DNA of 64,000 nt from Diospyros lotus (lineage: Eukaryota; Streptophyta; Magnoliopsida; Ericales; Ebenaceae). The stretch covers positions 30,661,310-30,725,309 of the forward strand of contig NC_068352.1 of assembly GCF_014633365.1 (NCBI RefSeq), written 5' to 3'. This document shows, piece by piece, positions 12,378-24,600 of the stretch; the first letter of the stretch is position 1; each line of letters starts with the position of its first letter. Made by a program: the position numbers and the translations under genes. The notes below the pieces were generated by a model, which saw only the letters and a program-made list of their open reading frames with translations, made no database searches and was not told the DNA's origin.

Positions 12378-14276
12378 ATGAAGACTCTTTGGTCCAATTC
12401 ATCTAATTTCTGCTCCTCAATCTCCATTCTTCTGCTCCTTCTTGCCGCCTCTTTACTTGTCATCTCGCTAGTGGATTTCACACTCAGTCCAGAGAGAGCT
12501 TCCGCGATCTCATTGCAGCCTCCATGGAAATGGAGAATCGACTCTTTTAGCTCTTATTCTTTGGCTTTAAATGCAGAGCTGGACATTAATGGAACTTCTG
12601 GCGATCATCTGGTTCAGGAACAAGAGAAGCCATCCACAAGAAGCCTGAAAAGCAAGTTGCAGAGGATTGAAGCAGCTTTAGCAAAAGCAAGGTCTTTGAT
12701 CAGAGAAGCAGCTCAGAACAAGAACATGACATCAGTTCATCAAGATCCGGACTATGTTCCTCAAGGCCCCATCTACAGGAATGCTAATGCATTTCACCGG
12801 TATATATAGCATACCCAGTTCAATTCCGCCATGATTTATTAGTTTATCGACCACATTTTTCCGGGAAAATTTAAGGAAATGTATATTTTCCCGGATTACG
12901 TGAAATTGTTGACTCTCCCCGACAAAAGCCCTCAACTAAGAATGGGCTGTCCTTATAGGAGGGTTGCCATTATAATGCAATCAACTTTTAGCCGCATCAA
13001 GCATCAAGTAAATAGAAGCGTGACGTGTAGAATATAAACAAAAGATTGCTCCTTTCTCTACAAGGGCCTTTACACAGTAAAATTGGATGATTATATATAT
13101 ACTTACAAATCACATTGAACAATCTCTTATATCTTATTAATTTGAACATGCTCTCATTGTCGTTAAAATTGGGCAGGAGCTACCTAGAAATGGAGAAGCT
13201 GATGAAGATATATGTGTATGAAGAAGGAGAGACGCCATTGTTCCACAACGGCCCTTGCAGAAGCATATACTCTTCAGAAGGGAGGTTCATCATGGAGATG
13301 GAGAAGGGCAGCTTTTACAGAACCAGAGATCCCAACGAAGCTCTCCTCTATTTCCTTCCATTTAGCGTGGTGATGATGGTTCAATACCTCTACGTCCCCG
13401 GCGCCCCCGAGTTCCACGCCATCGGCCGCACGGTCGCCGACTACATCCATGTCATTTCCCGGCGCCATCCCTTCTGGAACCGGAGCCTCGGCGCCGACCA
13501 TTTCATGCTCTCTTGCCATGACTGGGTAAGTAAATTAAATCCCCCTAGCAGCTGGCTCTCAATTTTCCCACTGGTTTTCTTGACTGTCTTGTTCGTTTCC
13601 CGGGAAAATGCAGGCACCACACACGAGCTCCTACGTGCCGGACCTGTTCAACAACTCCATCAGAGCTCTCTGCAATGCCAACACCTCCGAAGGCTTCAAC
13701 CCCTCCAAAGACGTCTCGCTTCCAGAAATCCATCTCAAGACCGGAGAAATCTCCGGCCTCCTCGGCGGCCCCTCCCCGTCGAAACGCCCACTCCTTGCCT
13801 TCTTCGCCGGCCGATTACACGGCCACATACGGCGGGTCCTCCTAGATCACTGGAAGCAGAAGGACCCGGACCTCTTCGTCGTCGACGAGCTTCCGGCCGG
13901 CGTTTCCTACGAATCGATGCTCCGGAAGAGCCGGTTCTGCCTGTGTCCGAGCGGCTACGAGGTGGCGAGCCCGAGAGTCGTGGAGGCGATCTACGGCGGC
14001 TGCGTGCCGGTGCTGATCTCCGACGGGTACGTGCCGCCGTTCAGCGACGTGCTGAACTGGAAGGCGTTTTCGGTGGCCGTTCCGGCGAGGGAAATAACGA
14101 ACTTGAAGAAGATACTGACGGCGATATCGCGGGGACAGTACTTGAGGATGCAGAGGAGAGTTAAACTGGTGCAGCGGCATTTTGTGATCAATGGAGCTCC
14201 CAAGAGATTCGACGTTTTCCATATGATCATCCACTCCATTTGGCTCCGACGATTGAACATTCAAATCCATGATTGA
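12378..14276 (+). CDS. Exostosin-family glycosyltransferase (GT47), At5g03795-like
   Basis: Three exons: 12378-12799, 13177-13525 and 13614-14276. Joined they give 477 residues in one frame; donors are GTATAT and GTAAGT, acceptors GGGCAG and TGCAG. The protein is type II membrane-like: a hydrophobic anchor at about residues 15-32 follows a short N-terminal tail. A stem with a coiled-coil-like stretch (LKSKLQRIEAALAKARSLI) comes next, then the exostosin domain from about residue 147. Family signatures are intact: IYVYEEGETPLFHNGP, FLPFSVVMMVQYLY, CNANTSEGFNP, FFAGRLHGHIRR and SRFCLCPSGYEVASPRVVE with GGCVPVLISDGY after it. Plant GT47 members of this type act in the Golgi on cell-wall polysaccharides or glycoproteins; the acceptor here cannot be told. 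Exon 3 is much GC-richer than the flanks. It lies between HMA copies 1 and 2. Confidence 0.92.
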
Positions 14277-15045
14277 TCCGGATCAAGATGTCAAAAGTTA
14301 ATTTTGTGTTTCGGCTTGAATTTTAAACCTAGATTATTTTTGGTTTGGACATATTCAATTTTCTCGCTTTCTTTCTTTTTGAAGATTTGGGCTCGAAGAA
14401 ATCAAAACCTAGATTGATTCCGGTTCGAACAATTTCAATTTCCTGTCTCTTCTCTCTTTCGAAGGTTTGGTTTGAAGCTTAGATTAAGTTTGAAGAAAAC
14501 AAACCCATATCTTCTTCATTTTAGTTCCATGTTATCTTCTTTGTATCTAGTCTTAATTCTTTTTCGATTTTAGTTTGGACAATTTAATCAAAACTTGGGC
14601 ATATTTTTCAACGGGCCTTGTTATATTGCCGTGTTGGCTTGTTGGGATGGGTGGATGTGTGGGTCTTACAACCCCATAGGATCCACACTCTCCTCTTAAT
14701 TTATTCAGATCGAACAATAGAATAATATCGTGTTTTTCAATACAAGTTCGTCCTAATTTTTTTGAACATGATCTACAACGGTCATCAATAATGTCATCGC
14801 TAATTATTTATAATTTTTATGAGACATAATTATCATAATATTGAAATATTATATGACTATGTGAGACATAACTGTCATAATATTGAAATATTAGTTCTTT
14901 ACCTTTTGTCTTTTGTCTGCCACTGCGCACTGTGGAAAATATTCTCCAACAAGACGAGAGATTAATAAGTAATAGTTCATTCTTTTTTTATATGCCAAAC
15001 ATCATACATTCGTAACCTCATATACTACTACTTTTACCAAATATT
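14277..15045. other. 3' flank of the exostosin gene, no further gene
   Basis: AT-rich; a short imperfect duplication (tgtgagacataa..atattgaaatatta) is seen near 14,818-14,890. No coding frame is supported. Confidence 0.5.
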
Positions 15046-15405
15046 AAGGGTGAGTAATATTTTGATAAAATCAAAATAATTGAATAAAAATGTTAAAATT
15101 ATCGGTTCAGTTCAAATTCTAAGTTGGTTTGGTTCAATTTTCAAATTTAACAATTTCATTTATTTTGATCGATTCGGTCTCTTTACTAAAAAAAACCAAA
15201 ATAACTGAACCGATTGAAATGTCAAAAATGATGTCATTTTTGCATTTTGTTATTTTGATTTTTTTGGTTGATTCAATTTTTTATATTTTATATTTTTTTA
15301 TTTATTTAGTTTGAGAATCTATTTGGTCAATTCAATTTGGTTTTTGACACAGATTTGGTCTATTTAATTTGAGCAATTACCAAATCGATCGAATGCTTAC
15401 CTCTA
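15046..15405. mobile_element. hAT-type MITE, about 360 bp
   Basis: The left end reads taagggtgagta and the right end, reversed, tagaggtaagca: imperfect terminal inverted repeats of the TAGGGGTGAGCA type common in plant hAT MITEs. The interior has the repeated ggtttggttcaatttt / ccaaaataactgaaccg inverted pattern typical of these elements. An 8-bp target duplication was not clear. Confidence 0.5.
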
Positions 15406-15409
15406 CTAT

Positions 15410-16300
15410 TATGCCCAATGATAATCCTAAGTCTAAGGAAAAAGGCCCACATGCCCATTGAAAGACTTATATAGATGAGAGATTGAGGTGGGAGACTCGC
15501 GAAAGATTTGCTCAAAGAAAGTCATTGAAAAACCCAAGAGAAACTCGCAATAGACTTGGTTAGGGGAGACTCGTGACACGAGAAGCTTGCAGGAGACTTG
15601 ACCGAGGGACTCGCAAGAGACTCTTGAGAGGCTTGCAGGAGACTTGACAAAGGGACTCACAAGAGATTCTTGAGAGGCATGTAGGAGACTTGGCAGAATC
15701 ACCCTCAGCTTGAGTGACCCTCCGTCTAATTAATTGAGATCGAGATCGAGTGACATCACTTGGGAACCTCTCTTGATGCTTTTGAGAGATCTTCCTGAGA
15801 ATTCATGAGTCATTTAACAATTTTTATTTGAAAGATTCTTGTTACCCAACTATTCTGATATCCTTACCTACAAATTTGGAAGAGAATCTGAAATATCTGT
15901 CGAAAATTGTAGGTCTCCCTCCACCCGTCAATCTCCTTACTCTTATAAATAGAAGACTCTTTCTCTAATACAAGTATGCACACAACACTTGTTTTCTACA
16001 TTCTATGATTTGGCTATGAAATTGACAACATCGGAGGGTCTATGAGTAAGGCTTACTAGTGCCCCTAACTAGTTTGTTTCTTACATGTCACTTGAAGACT
16101 ACACCTAAAAACACTCTCTCGCACAAAGAAATTTTAGTCATTCTAATGAAGGTTCATTGCTTTGAACATCAATATTAGACAGGTTCACCGAATCAGAAGC
16201 AGATGGTGATGGTGTTGCTGGACTTGCATTTTGAGAAATTTAGGATTTTTTTCTTCGAGGAAGTAGAGTAAAATTTTACTGCATACCACAACTCATGCCA
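15410..16300. mobile_element. Possible LTR-derived sequence with TATA box
   Basis: Non-coding sequence with tandem repeats at its left and a promoter-like TATAAATA at 15944-15951 followed by pyrimidine-rich leader. This is the usual layout of an LTR, but no ends or target duplications could be assigned. Confidence 0.3.
15584..15696. repeat. Minisatellite, about 46-bp unit, 2.4 copies
   Basis: Units built on gcttgcaggagacttgac followed by agggactc.caagaga.tcttgagag are repeated in tandem. They lie inside a sequence (about 15,410-16,300) that looks like a retroelement LTR. Confidence 0.7.
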
Positions 16301-17399
16301 ACAATGTAGAAATGTAGAAGTAGACTTTTGCAAGCTTTTGTACATCTTTACTATTTGAGAAATCTAATAAGTTAAAAACAATGTCAATAACAATGATTAT
16401 CAACATGATATCAATAATTAGCAACAAAAGGATACGATTAAATTTATCTTATCTCGTTCTGTTATTCTACTTTGATTTTTGTCATTGTAGACCAATGATG
16501 CATCAACTAATTGAGAATTTGATCATATTCAAACTCTTTATATTGATAGAAATAGACATGAACTCTTTTTCAATACCTTTGTTTTGATTGATCGTTATTG
16601 TGTATAGCATCTATACTAATATTTAGCCATATTGAAACGAGTATCAAATTCTCTTACGTTGAGAATTTTTTTTTTTTTCGTTTCTTTCTATAAGTGCTAA
16701 CTTGGGATGAATTAAGTTGAAATGGAGTGGTCGTCACATTCACATACTCGTCTTGAATATTCTGATCATTGTTGAGTAAATTTGTGTAGTAATATTTATT
16801 ATTATCCCCCTTCATGGCAAACAAAAGGTAATTGGTCAACTTGTGTAAAAAATCACACACACAAAAAAAAAAAAAAAAACCTATAGAGAGAGAAAGATTG
16901 AATCAATACTCTTATTAATTATAGTAACCAAAATCACAAAAAAATAACAAATTTAGCTAAATCAATATTGAAACCCAATTCAAATTAAATATAAAAAATA
17001 ATACACCAATAGCCCAAATATGCTAAATCAATACTCAAATCTAATTCAAATTATACACAAAAACAATACATCCGTCCAAATATGCTAAAAAGCACAAAAA
17101 GCAGCAAAGAGCAGACAAAACACAAATCCCAAACAACAATTAACACAATGAGCAACAAAGATAGATCAAACAAACACAAATTAAAGATATATCAAACAAA
17201 ACACAAATGAATAATCAAAGACTAATTCAATAACTACTATTTCAAAGACAAATTCTTTGTGCTTTTTTATTGTCTCATCCCATCATATACTAGGAGGGTT
17301 TTTGTATGCATATATTCTTTCATAAATTAAATCCTTTGTTATTTCAAATCACAGCCTAATTTATTGTCATTCTTGCTTATGAGAAAAAAAAAATCATCA
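16301..17399. other. AT-rich spacer, no gene seen
   Basis: Low-complexity A/T and CAAAT-rich sequence with a poly-A tract near 16,862. No coding frame is supported. Confidence 0.5.
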
Positions 17400-17690
17400 T
17401 GCTTAAATTTTTGAATCTTTCTTCAAATGCACAAAATCAATAATCAAATACATAAATATACAATATCAATCATCAAATACACAAATTAATAAATAAATCT
17501 CTAAAATCAAATACACAAACCCTATCACTATTCACCTCCCGCCGTCGCATCTATTCATCGTTGTCCGCGTCTACTTGTCATCATCGATGTGTCTGTTCAC
17601 CCCATTGAGTGGTTATCTTCTTTGGCCACGAGTCTGTTCCGATCGTTGTCTCTGACCGCCTGAATCCTCTGTCTCCAAATCAGTTGCAAC

Positions 17691-18502
17691 TGTTGCAGAG
17701 AATCTCTTCAAAAATAGAAAAGGTCAGTGCACAAATCAAACCAAAATATAGATCAAATCAAGATCGTAAGCAAACAGAAAAAAAAATACTCCATGTTTCA
17801 AACGCTCAAGGCTCAAATCTGAAGACCAGTCACCACTCTTGGTAACGCCAACGAATAGGGTTCACAAGCCACAAATAAAGCTCTCAAACCATAAGCCCAA
17901 ACACCTCTCGGCCGAAACACCAAAGAAACTCTCTCTCACCGAAACGATCATAGCCACACAAAGTAGGTTACCACAGAAGGTAGATCGGTCACAAAGACAG
18001 TGGGTTCGAAGCACAAAGCCAAGAGAAAGAACTTACCCCCAAAAGAGAACCCAAATCTGAATATATAAAAAGCTTCTAGCGATATCAGAGGAACCGCCCT
18101 TCTCACACAAGGAAATGTGGCTGAATACATGAAAGGAAACAACATCCACAAAAGGCAAGAATGCCTCCATTGCTATTGGATGAACAATGACATAAGCGAT
18201 GAAGCAATCGGCCAAGATAGGAAACACAAGAGAGGGGGAAAAGCTAGGGTTCGACCGAGAGAAGAGAATATGCCAAACAGATGGCTAATGGGCTAAGTTT
18301 AGTGGGCTTCACCTTACTTGAGCAAATGGGCCGAGATCCATTTTCCTCTAAAGTGGGTAATGGGCTTGTGGTCAGACTTCTAAAATGGGCTGCTAAAAGA
18401 AAATTGTGACAGTCTTGGATCCTTCAATCTCGAGCCGAAACCTATGAAGACCCACTCGAAAAATCGTCATGATCTCATGCCTTAGAGAACAAAAAAACAA
18501 CA
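17691..18502. mobile_element. Solo LTR, 812 bp, with target duplication GCAAC
   Basis: The element starts TGTTGCAGAG and ends AAAACAACA (inverted TGTTG/CAACA). GCAAC flanks it at 17686-17690 and 18503-18507. Block I has the empty site, a single GCAAC at 626-630 with the same flanks. No protein-coding content; small frames across it are not conserved. Confidence 0.88.
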
Positions 18503-19952
18503 GCAACTGTGGGCCTCTTTCAATGGGAAATCGGCTGCAATCGATGATGACCGTTGCGGGAGTGCAAACTCTTGTTTTGATCGTTGTGGGGCAAGATGGT
18601 GAGGACTGCTTGGATGACCTCGATTGCCAAATTTGGCGAGATGTCTTGGGATCACTATCAATTTGGCGATGGTGAGCACCGTTGGACTTCAGAAATTAGA
18701 TTGCATTCCCTAAGAATTTGACTTGGGTGAGGGAAATAACAACCTTTTTGCAGATAGCCTTAATAGTTCAATTGGTCAATGCGTCTTCATTGCATCCCTA
18801 AGAATTTGACTTGTGTGAGGGAAATGACAACCTTTTGCAGATAGCCTTAATAGGTCAACTGGTCAATGCGTCTTCCGGGCACCTGGTGATCCAAGGGTGG
18901 GGCTTCCCACCCCCCTCTCATTGAAATTATTTTTTGTTTTACTTCACATAAATTTTAACCCAATAATATAAATAAAATATATACTATTATAGAATGCTAA
19001 CAAATGTTGTTAATATTGTTACAATTATATAAATAAAATATAACATATTTAGAAAAATTAGAATATAAGTTATAATTAATTGTATATGCAAAATCCAATC
19101 AAAACGGGCATATTTAGTAAAAGATTTAGAAAAAATCAAACTAAAAGAACTCACAAAAAAACCCACCCTAAGTTAAACTAATAGCGATCCACAATTGACT
19201 TCTTGTTTTAACTAATTATATATACGGAGATTCTATATAATTTATAAACATTTTTAGAGGTTTGGATAATTTATTTATTTATTTTGTTGATCGGTCCTTT
19301 TTTTTGAGGTAACATTATTTTTAAATCTCAATAAATTTAGATAAAAAATTATCTAAATTATAAAAAAATTAAATATAATTTTGTGAAAGATGTGAAGATG
19401 ATTCATGGTAGACTGTGGGAATGCTCAAAGTCGTGATTTAGATTTATTTACATTTTTCCGTGTGAACCAATAATTCATACCAACCAAAAGGATGCGTCAC
19501 GTGGAAAAAGAACTTCATTAATAACCAAATAGTTAACAAAGACGAGCATCATTAGTTGTTAATTAGGCTAAATTTATATTTTTATCTCAATATTTTTTTT
19601 TATTTTTTATGTTGTTGTTAAATTTTTTATATTTTTAATTACACCTATAAATTTATATTTTCTAGTCAATTTAATCTTTATAATTTAATATTTTTTTCAT
19701 ATAATAATTCGAACTTTTCATTGTTTCAATTATACCCTTTTACCTGCATTTTAAAGTTAATTTAATCAAATATAAGGATATAATTAAAATAATAAAAAAT
19801 TTAACTAACTATAAAATATGTAAAAGTATATACTCAAAATATGAATTTGGCCTCCTAAAGAGAGACCCAAACTTGTCTCTAAATGTGAAACCCATGAAAC
19901 TTCGGCGAAATTGATCCCTCATTTGGGTGATGAAAATCAGCCCAAGTATCTG

Positions 19953-19960
19953 TATATAAA
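19953..19960 (+). promoter_or_regulatory. TATA box of HMA copy 2
   Basis: tatataaa 66 bases before the start codon, in the same context as in copy 1 and followed by a CT-rich leader. Confidence 0.7.
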
Positions 19961-20025
19961 TAGTGATGCATGGTATGGGAGCTAGGCATTGCCATCTCTT
20001 CTCTCCCTCTCTCTCTCTCTCTACG

Positions 20026-20677
20026 ATGAAGGTAAGTGACATTCTGATCAAAATTAACAAGAAACTAACTTCACTTCTGTTTTCAATTACTATCTACATA
20101 TATAGTAATTAATGTTAATGGGTTGTTAATTAATTGTATGTTTGTATGTATATATAAATAAATATATACAAACAAACAATTATGCAGCGAAAGGTGGTCA
20201 TTAAGTTTGGCATGAAGAACAACAAGTCTCGCTCCAAAGTCCTCACCACTGCAGCTGGATTTACAGGTACGTATGTATATATATATATAGACACACACAT
20301 ATCACATGATCTCATGATTTGAGCCGAGTTGATTCAGTGCGTGTTTGGATGATTAATTTCAAGGGGTGGAAGAGGTGGCCTTGAAAGGGGAGGACCAGAT
20401 AGCGGTGGCCGGAGATGGGATCGACTCGGTGGCGCTGACCACCTTGCTGAGGAAGAAAGTGGGCCACGCCGAGCTAGTGAGCGTCGAGTCGCCGGCGCCG
20501 GAGGGGAAGAAAGACAACCCCGGAGCCGGAGGAGATGGCCAGAAAACGGTGGAGCCCATAGTGCAATACGCCATGCCGAGTTGTACTTACTACTACCCAG
20601 CATATGGAAGCAGCTGTAGTTTGCCTGTTTGGGTTGAAGAAGTCCATGGACCATCGTCCTTGTGCTCCATCTTGTGA
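20026..20677 (+). CDS. Small HMA-domain protein, isoprenylated (HIPP/HPP type), copy 2
   Basis: Exons 20026-20031, 20188-20266 and 20364-20677 have the same phases and lengths as copy 1, giving 132 residues. It differs from copy 1 at few positions, for example K13N, N36K and PNYNYYY changed to PSCTYYY. The HMA domain (residues 3-69), the missing CxxC and the C-terminal CSIL CaaX box are all kept. The pair is therefore a recent segmental duplicate with both frames open, so both are probably functional or very young copies. It is expected to be anchored to membranes by a prenyl group and to act in protein or metal interactions; no partner can be inferred from position alone. Confidence 0.9.
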
Positions 20678-20719
20678 GGACAGGAACAAATCAAGAATTC
20701 ATTACAAGGTTTGTATTCT

Positions 20720-20725
20720 AATAAA
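20720..20725 (+). terminator. Likely polyadenylation signal of HMA copy 2
   Basis: AATAAA 43 bases after the stop codon, matching copy 1. Confidence 0.55.
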
Positions 20726-21258
20726 GAAATAGATATATAATTACTTTTGATAGTGAATAAATTTATTGTCTTTACGATAAATAATATCGCAAGGAAAGTT
20801 GCTATAAAATTAATAATAAATCATCTAATAATGTAATTGTTAATTAGTATGGATTAATCTTACAAGTGAGAGATATATTATAATTTATTATATAAATGTA
20901 GCAAAGTTGACTCAAGGTTACGCTAGTTATGTCTTAAGTCTTATTCTTGTGGCTCAGGTTGCCCTTTTTCAGCATTTCAAAGAGTATTTTTATATTGATT
21001 TTTTTGCTTTTTAACACTTAAAGATCAATAGCTCATATTGTTTATCCTTAGAGATTTAAAACTTTCAAAATTCAAAAAATAAATATAAAATAATTTCACA
21101 AGACAAGAAAAGGAGTTAGGTGAGAATAAGAAATCAATTAAACAAAATTCATAAAAAAAATCATAGCATTTTCAAACAAGTCCTATTTATGATTTTTATT
21201 TCAAATTTTCATAGATTTACTAATACCTATATAAATTTAAAAAATTCACCAATGTAAT

Positions 21259-21659
21259 TGTTAAAATACTGTTTAGAGTATAGGTTCATAAGATCAGTTA
21301 TAATATTGTATTTGAGGGCTAATGAAATATTAAATAGAAGTTGTAATCTAAATTGTAATTAGTATTAAGTTGGGGGTTAAACTATAAATATTTTATGTCT
21401 TCATTGAGATATCCACCCACTATTATAATTAGAGGGCAAGAGATAGCAAATGAGTAGAGAGTTCTCATTTTTCTATTTGTAATGAGTGTTGATTGTTTCT
21501 GAGAGAAAGGCTAGGTGCTGTTAGCTTTGTATTCTGTTTAGTTTATATTTTCTGTTGATTCTATTAAATTTATTCCTAAGATCTAATCTGTGAGTGTGTG
21601 AGATGACGTGTGATAAAATTTTTGCCAAGAAAGTAATTCCAGCGGCCCTAGGTATAATA
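21259..21659. mobile_element. LTR-like insertion of about 400 bp
   Basis: Absent from block I, where the flanks join at about 3,227. It starts TGTTAAAATAC and is flanked by GTAAT on the left and GTAAC on the right, a 5-bp duplication with one mismatch. It holds a TATA-like ctataaatatttta and a downstream T-rich leader as in short solo LTRs. The 3' end reads TATAATA rather than the usual CA, so the boundary or class is uncertain. Confidence 0.5.
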
Positions 21660-24600
21660 GTAACTTATAATTATTGATGATATTAGGAAGGATCACCAAA
21701 TATGTCAATGTCCAAACTCTTGCAAAGGTGAGACTTTATCCTCTGGTATAGCTTACGGAGATCAAGTTAGTACTTGAGAAGGAGTTTAGGTAAATATGAG
21801 TGAGTCTGTAGAGTCAATTGCATTTATTTTTCAAGGTTTTGTTCATTATATAGGTCAAGTTTGCAATAGTTGAGAGGGAACATTGACAAAAATTTTTAAC
21901 CAAGATTTTCAAACTCTGGGTAAGATATTTTGAGCATGGACCATTTCCTCAAGTAATAGAGAAGTTAGCAAACCATATATTACGCTCTCACAAACAAAAA
22001 AACACGGGATGCAGGGTTGTCATTAAATCAAGCCAAGTCAAGTTTTGTTAACCTTAAACTTGGCTCGTCGAGCCAGATATTCTAGGTTCGAATCTTAAAG
22101 TTTAGCTCTAATTGAACATGTTTGTGAGTTTTACTGAATTCAATTTCAGATTATTTATAAATCGAGTTTTAAAATTAGGCTCAAACTCAATTTGTTTATC
22201 TTAATGAACAATTTCGAATGAGCTTTTGTTGAGTCAAATACCAAGTCTCTCATGAATGATTTAACTCATTTGCGACTATAATAAGATGTTATGATTGATA
22301 AAACACTTAACTTGTCTTGATTAACTCTTCTCAAAAAGGGACCACAAGGGTAAATTTATAAATAATTGATGATTTTATGGTTCCATTATTGGTTATCATG
22401 ATATTTGTTTTATATAAAATTATGTAGGGCTATTGCTTTCAAGAGGGCACATGAAAGAATGACTGAAGACTTCACTTATGGTGGGGTATTTTTATGTAAC
22501 TTCATTGTGATTTCTTTTACAAATTGCGTCCCTTCATTAACCATCAGAACAAGCTTGAATATATAACACTATATATATATACACTTATATGTAACACTTT
22601 ATAAGTAAATATAATATAACCTATTATTTAAATGTTACACGTGGCGTGGGGGATATTTGGTGTATCAAACTTCTATTCTTGTCACGCTCCCAATTAAATT
22701 AACAAATAAAAAAAATTAAAAGTCGCCATTGTGGGCCCCTCTTGTGGGGCCCGCGTCGGGCAACATTACGACTTGGCCAACATATCAGCCCTCTTAAAGT
22801 CTTAATGTGTTGTTGAAATGTCGCCCTTGCTGTTAACTAAGTCCAAGTTCCGGATACTTCGGGTCAACGCGGCGTCGTTTCAACTCTAAACGCTGATTGG
22901 GCTGCCGACTTCCCAGGTCTCTAAACCGTCGTTTCAACGTGACTCACAAAATCTACTGTTTGGAAGAGGTTTAAAAACCATCCAAAGTTTGTTTTCTGGG
23001 TCATTTAATATTTTTGAAATTCTATGTGAAATATAATTAGGAAAAATGTTTTTAATTTCTTAAAATGTGTTTTTGTTGTTTGCCTGTAACATGAAAATGT
23101 TGCCGAAAGATCATTTTCAGTGTTTGGCTGGCATTTAAAAATTACAATATTTTTTTATTATCAAATCTATAATATAAAGATAACAAAGTATAATAAACAC
23201 ATAATAACAATAAAGATTAAAATATTACAATATTATATATATATATTGTTATGATGTTTAGAGAGAGAAAGAAAGAGCTTGACAAAAGACTAGACAAGAG
23301 ACGGTGGCCACTGAGAGGTAGAGCGAGATGATGACAATGAGAGGCTGCTTTGGCAATGCAGGCGAAGATTGAGAGAAGTAGATCTTAGAAAGAAGGAATT
23401 AGATAGAGACGATGATGGCTTTGATAATGTTGGCGGAGATGAGAGAGGCAAAATCTTAGCAAAGAAGGATGATTAATGTAACTTGTTCGGTGACACAAAG
23501 TAGTGGATCTAAACAGAGGTGCAGGCTGATTGAAACAACAACCAGTATAACGACATAGATAAAGGCTAACGAAGTACGACAAAGATAGAGAATGGCCAAT
23601 TGTTACAGGCAACTCGAGGTTTAACTCGATGGACAAAAGCAAAGAAAGCATTGGAAACTCTACAAAGTGACTTCCTCTTTTCAAGTTGAGAAACCACTTT
23701 TCGAAAATCCTTCATCTTTTAGCATTTCATTTTTCATTCATCGAAAACTCATTTCCATAAAAACAAGAAAAGTGTTTTCTACCTAAAAGACAAAACCAAA
23801 ATGCATTGATATATATATATATATATATATGCAGATCTAGAAATAAATTTTACATAAATTATTTTTAACAAACTTAACCATTCTAATAAATATCAAAAGG
23901 TATGGAAAAGGAGGAGAAAAACATAATTGTTGATAGGGTATTTGGTAACTACAATTACAATTCACTAATTATCATTAGCAAAATTTCTTTAAAAAATACA
24001 TAACCTTCCATAAATAATAAACAACAAGCGATATGCCTACTATATAATTCTTTTTTCCAATTGAAAAATAATGATATTTGAGATAATATTTTTAAAATAA
24101 TTATTAAGTGGTTGATTTTTTTATTTTTCAATTTTACACATGATATTATTGTATAACCTAAATCGACTTTATTTTAATTTTTAAAATAGGATTTTTGCTA
24201 AAGAGTGACTGACAAATTTATTTCATATTTTAAAAAATACAGTTTATATAATTAATTTTTTTAATTAAAAATATTATAATATATATTTTTAATTACAAAG
24301 GAAATATAATATTTTTTTATATTTAAAAAATTAACAAATTTATAATATTTTTTAAGAGATTTATTTTCAAATAAAAATAAACTAACATCTCCATAAATTT
24401 TGTTCCATTTTTTAAATAAAGATAATAATCTTTTCATTTAAATCATTCTAAATTATATCCTAAAATATAGATATGATATTTATTGAAATTTTATTTTTTA
24501 CTAAATTTTGTATAAATAAAATTACTTTTAGTTCGGATTGCACTTGTTTTTCTTACAATATGGGCAATAAAATAATTTAATTGTCCCTTAATAAAGTGTA

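Noticed and set aside
13115..14164. 349-codon frame over the exostosin gene
   Set aside because: It follows the true frame only in exon 2, reads through an intron, and then reads exon 3 in the wrong frame as an Arg/Pro-rich stretch. The spliced model keeps all family motifs.
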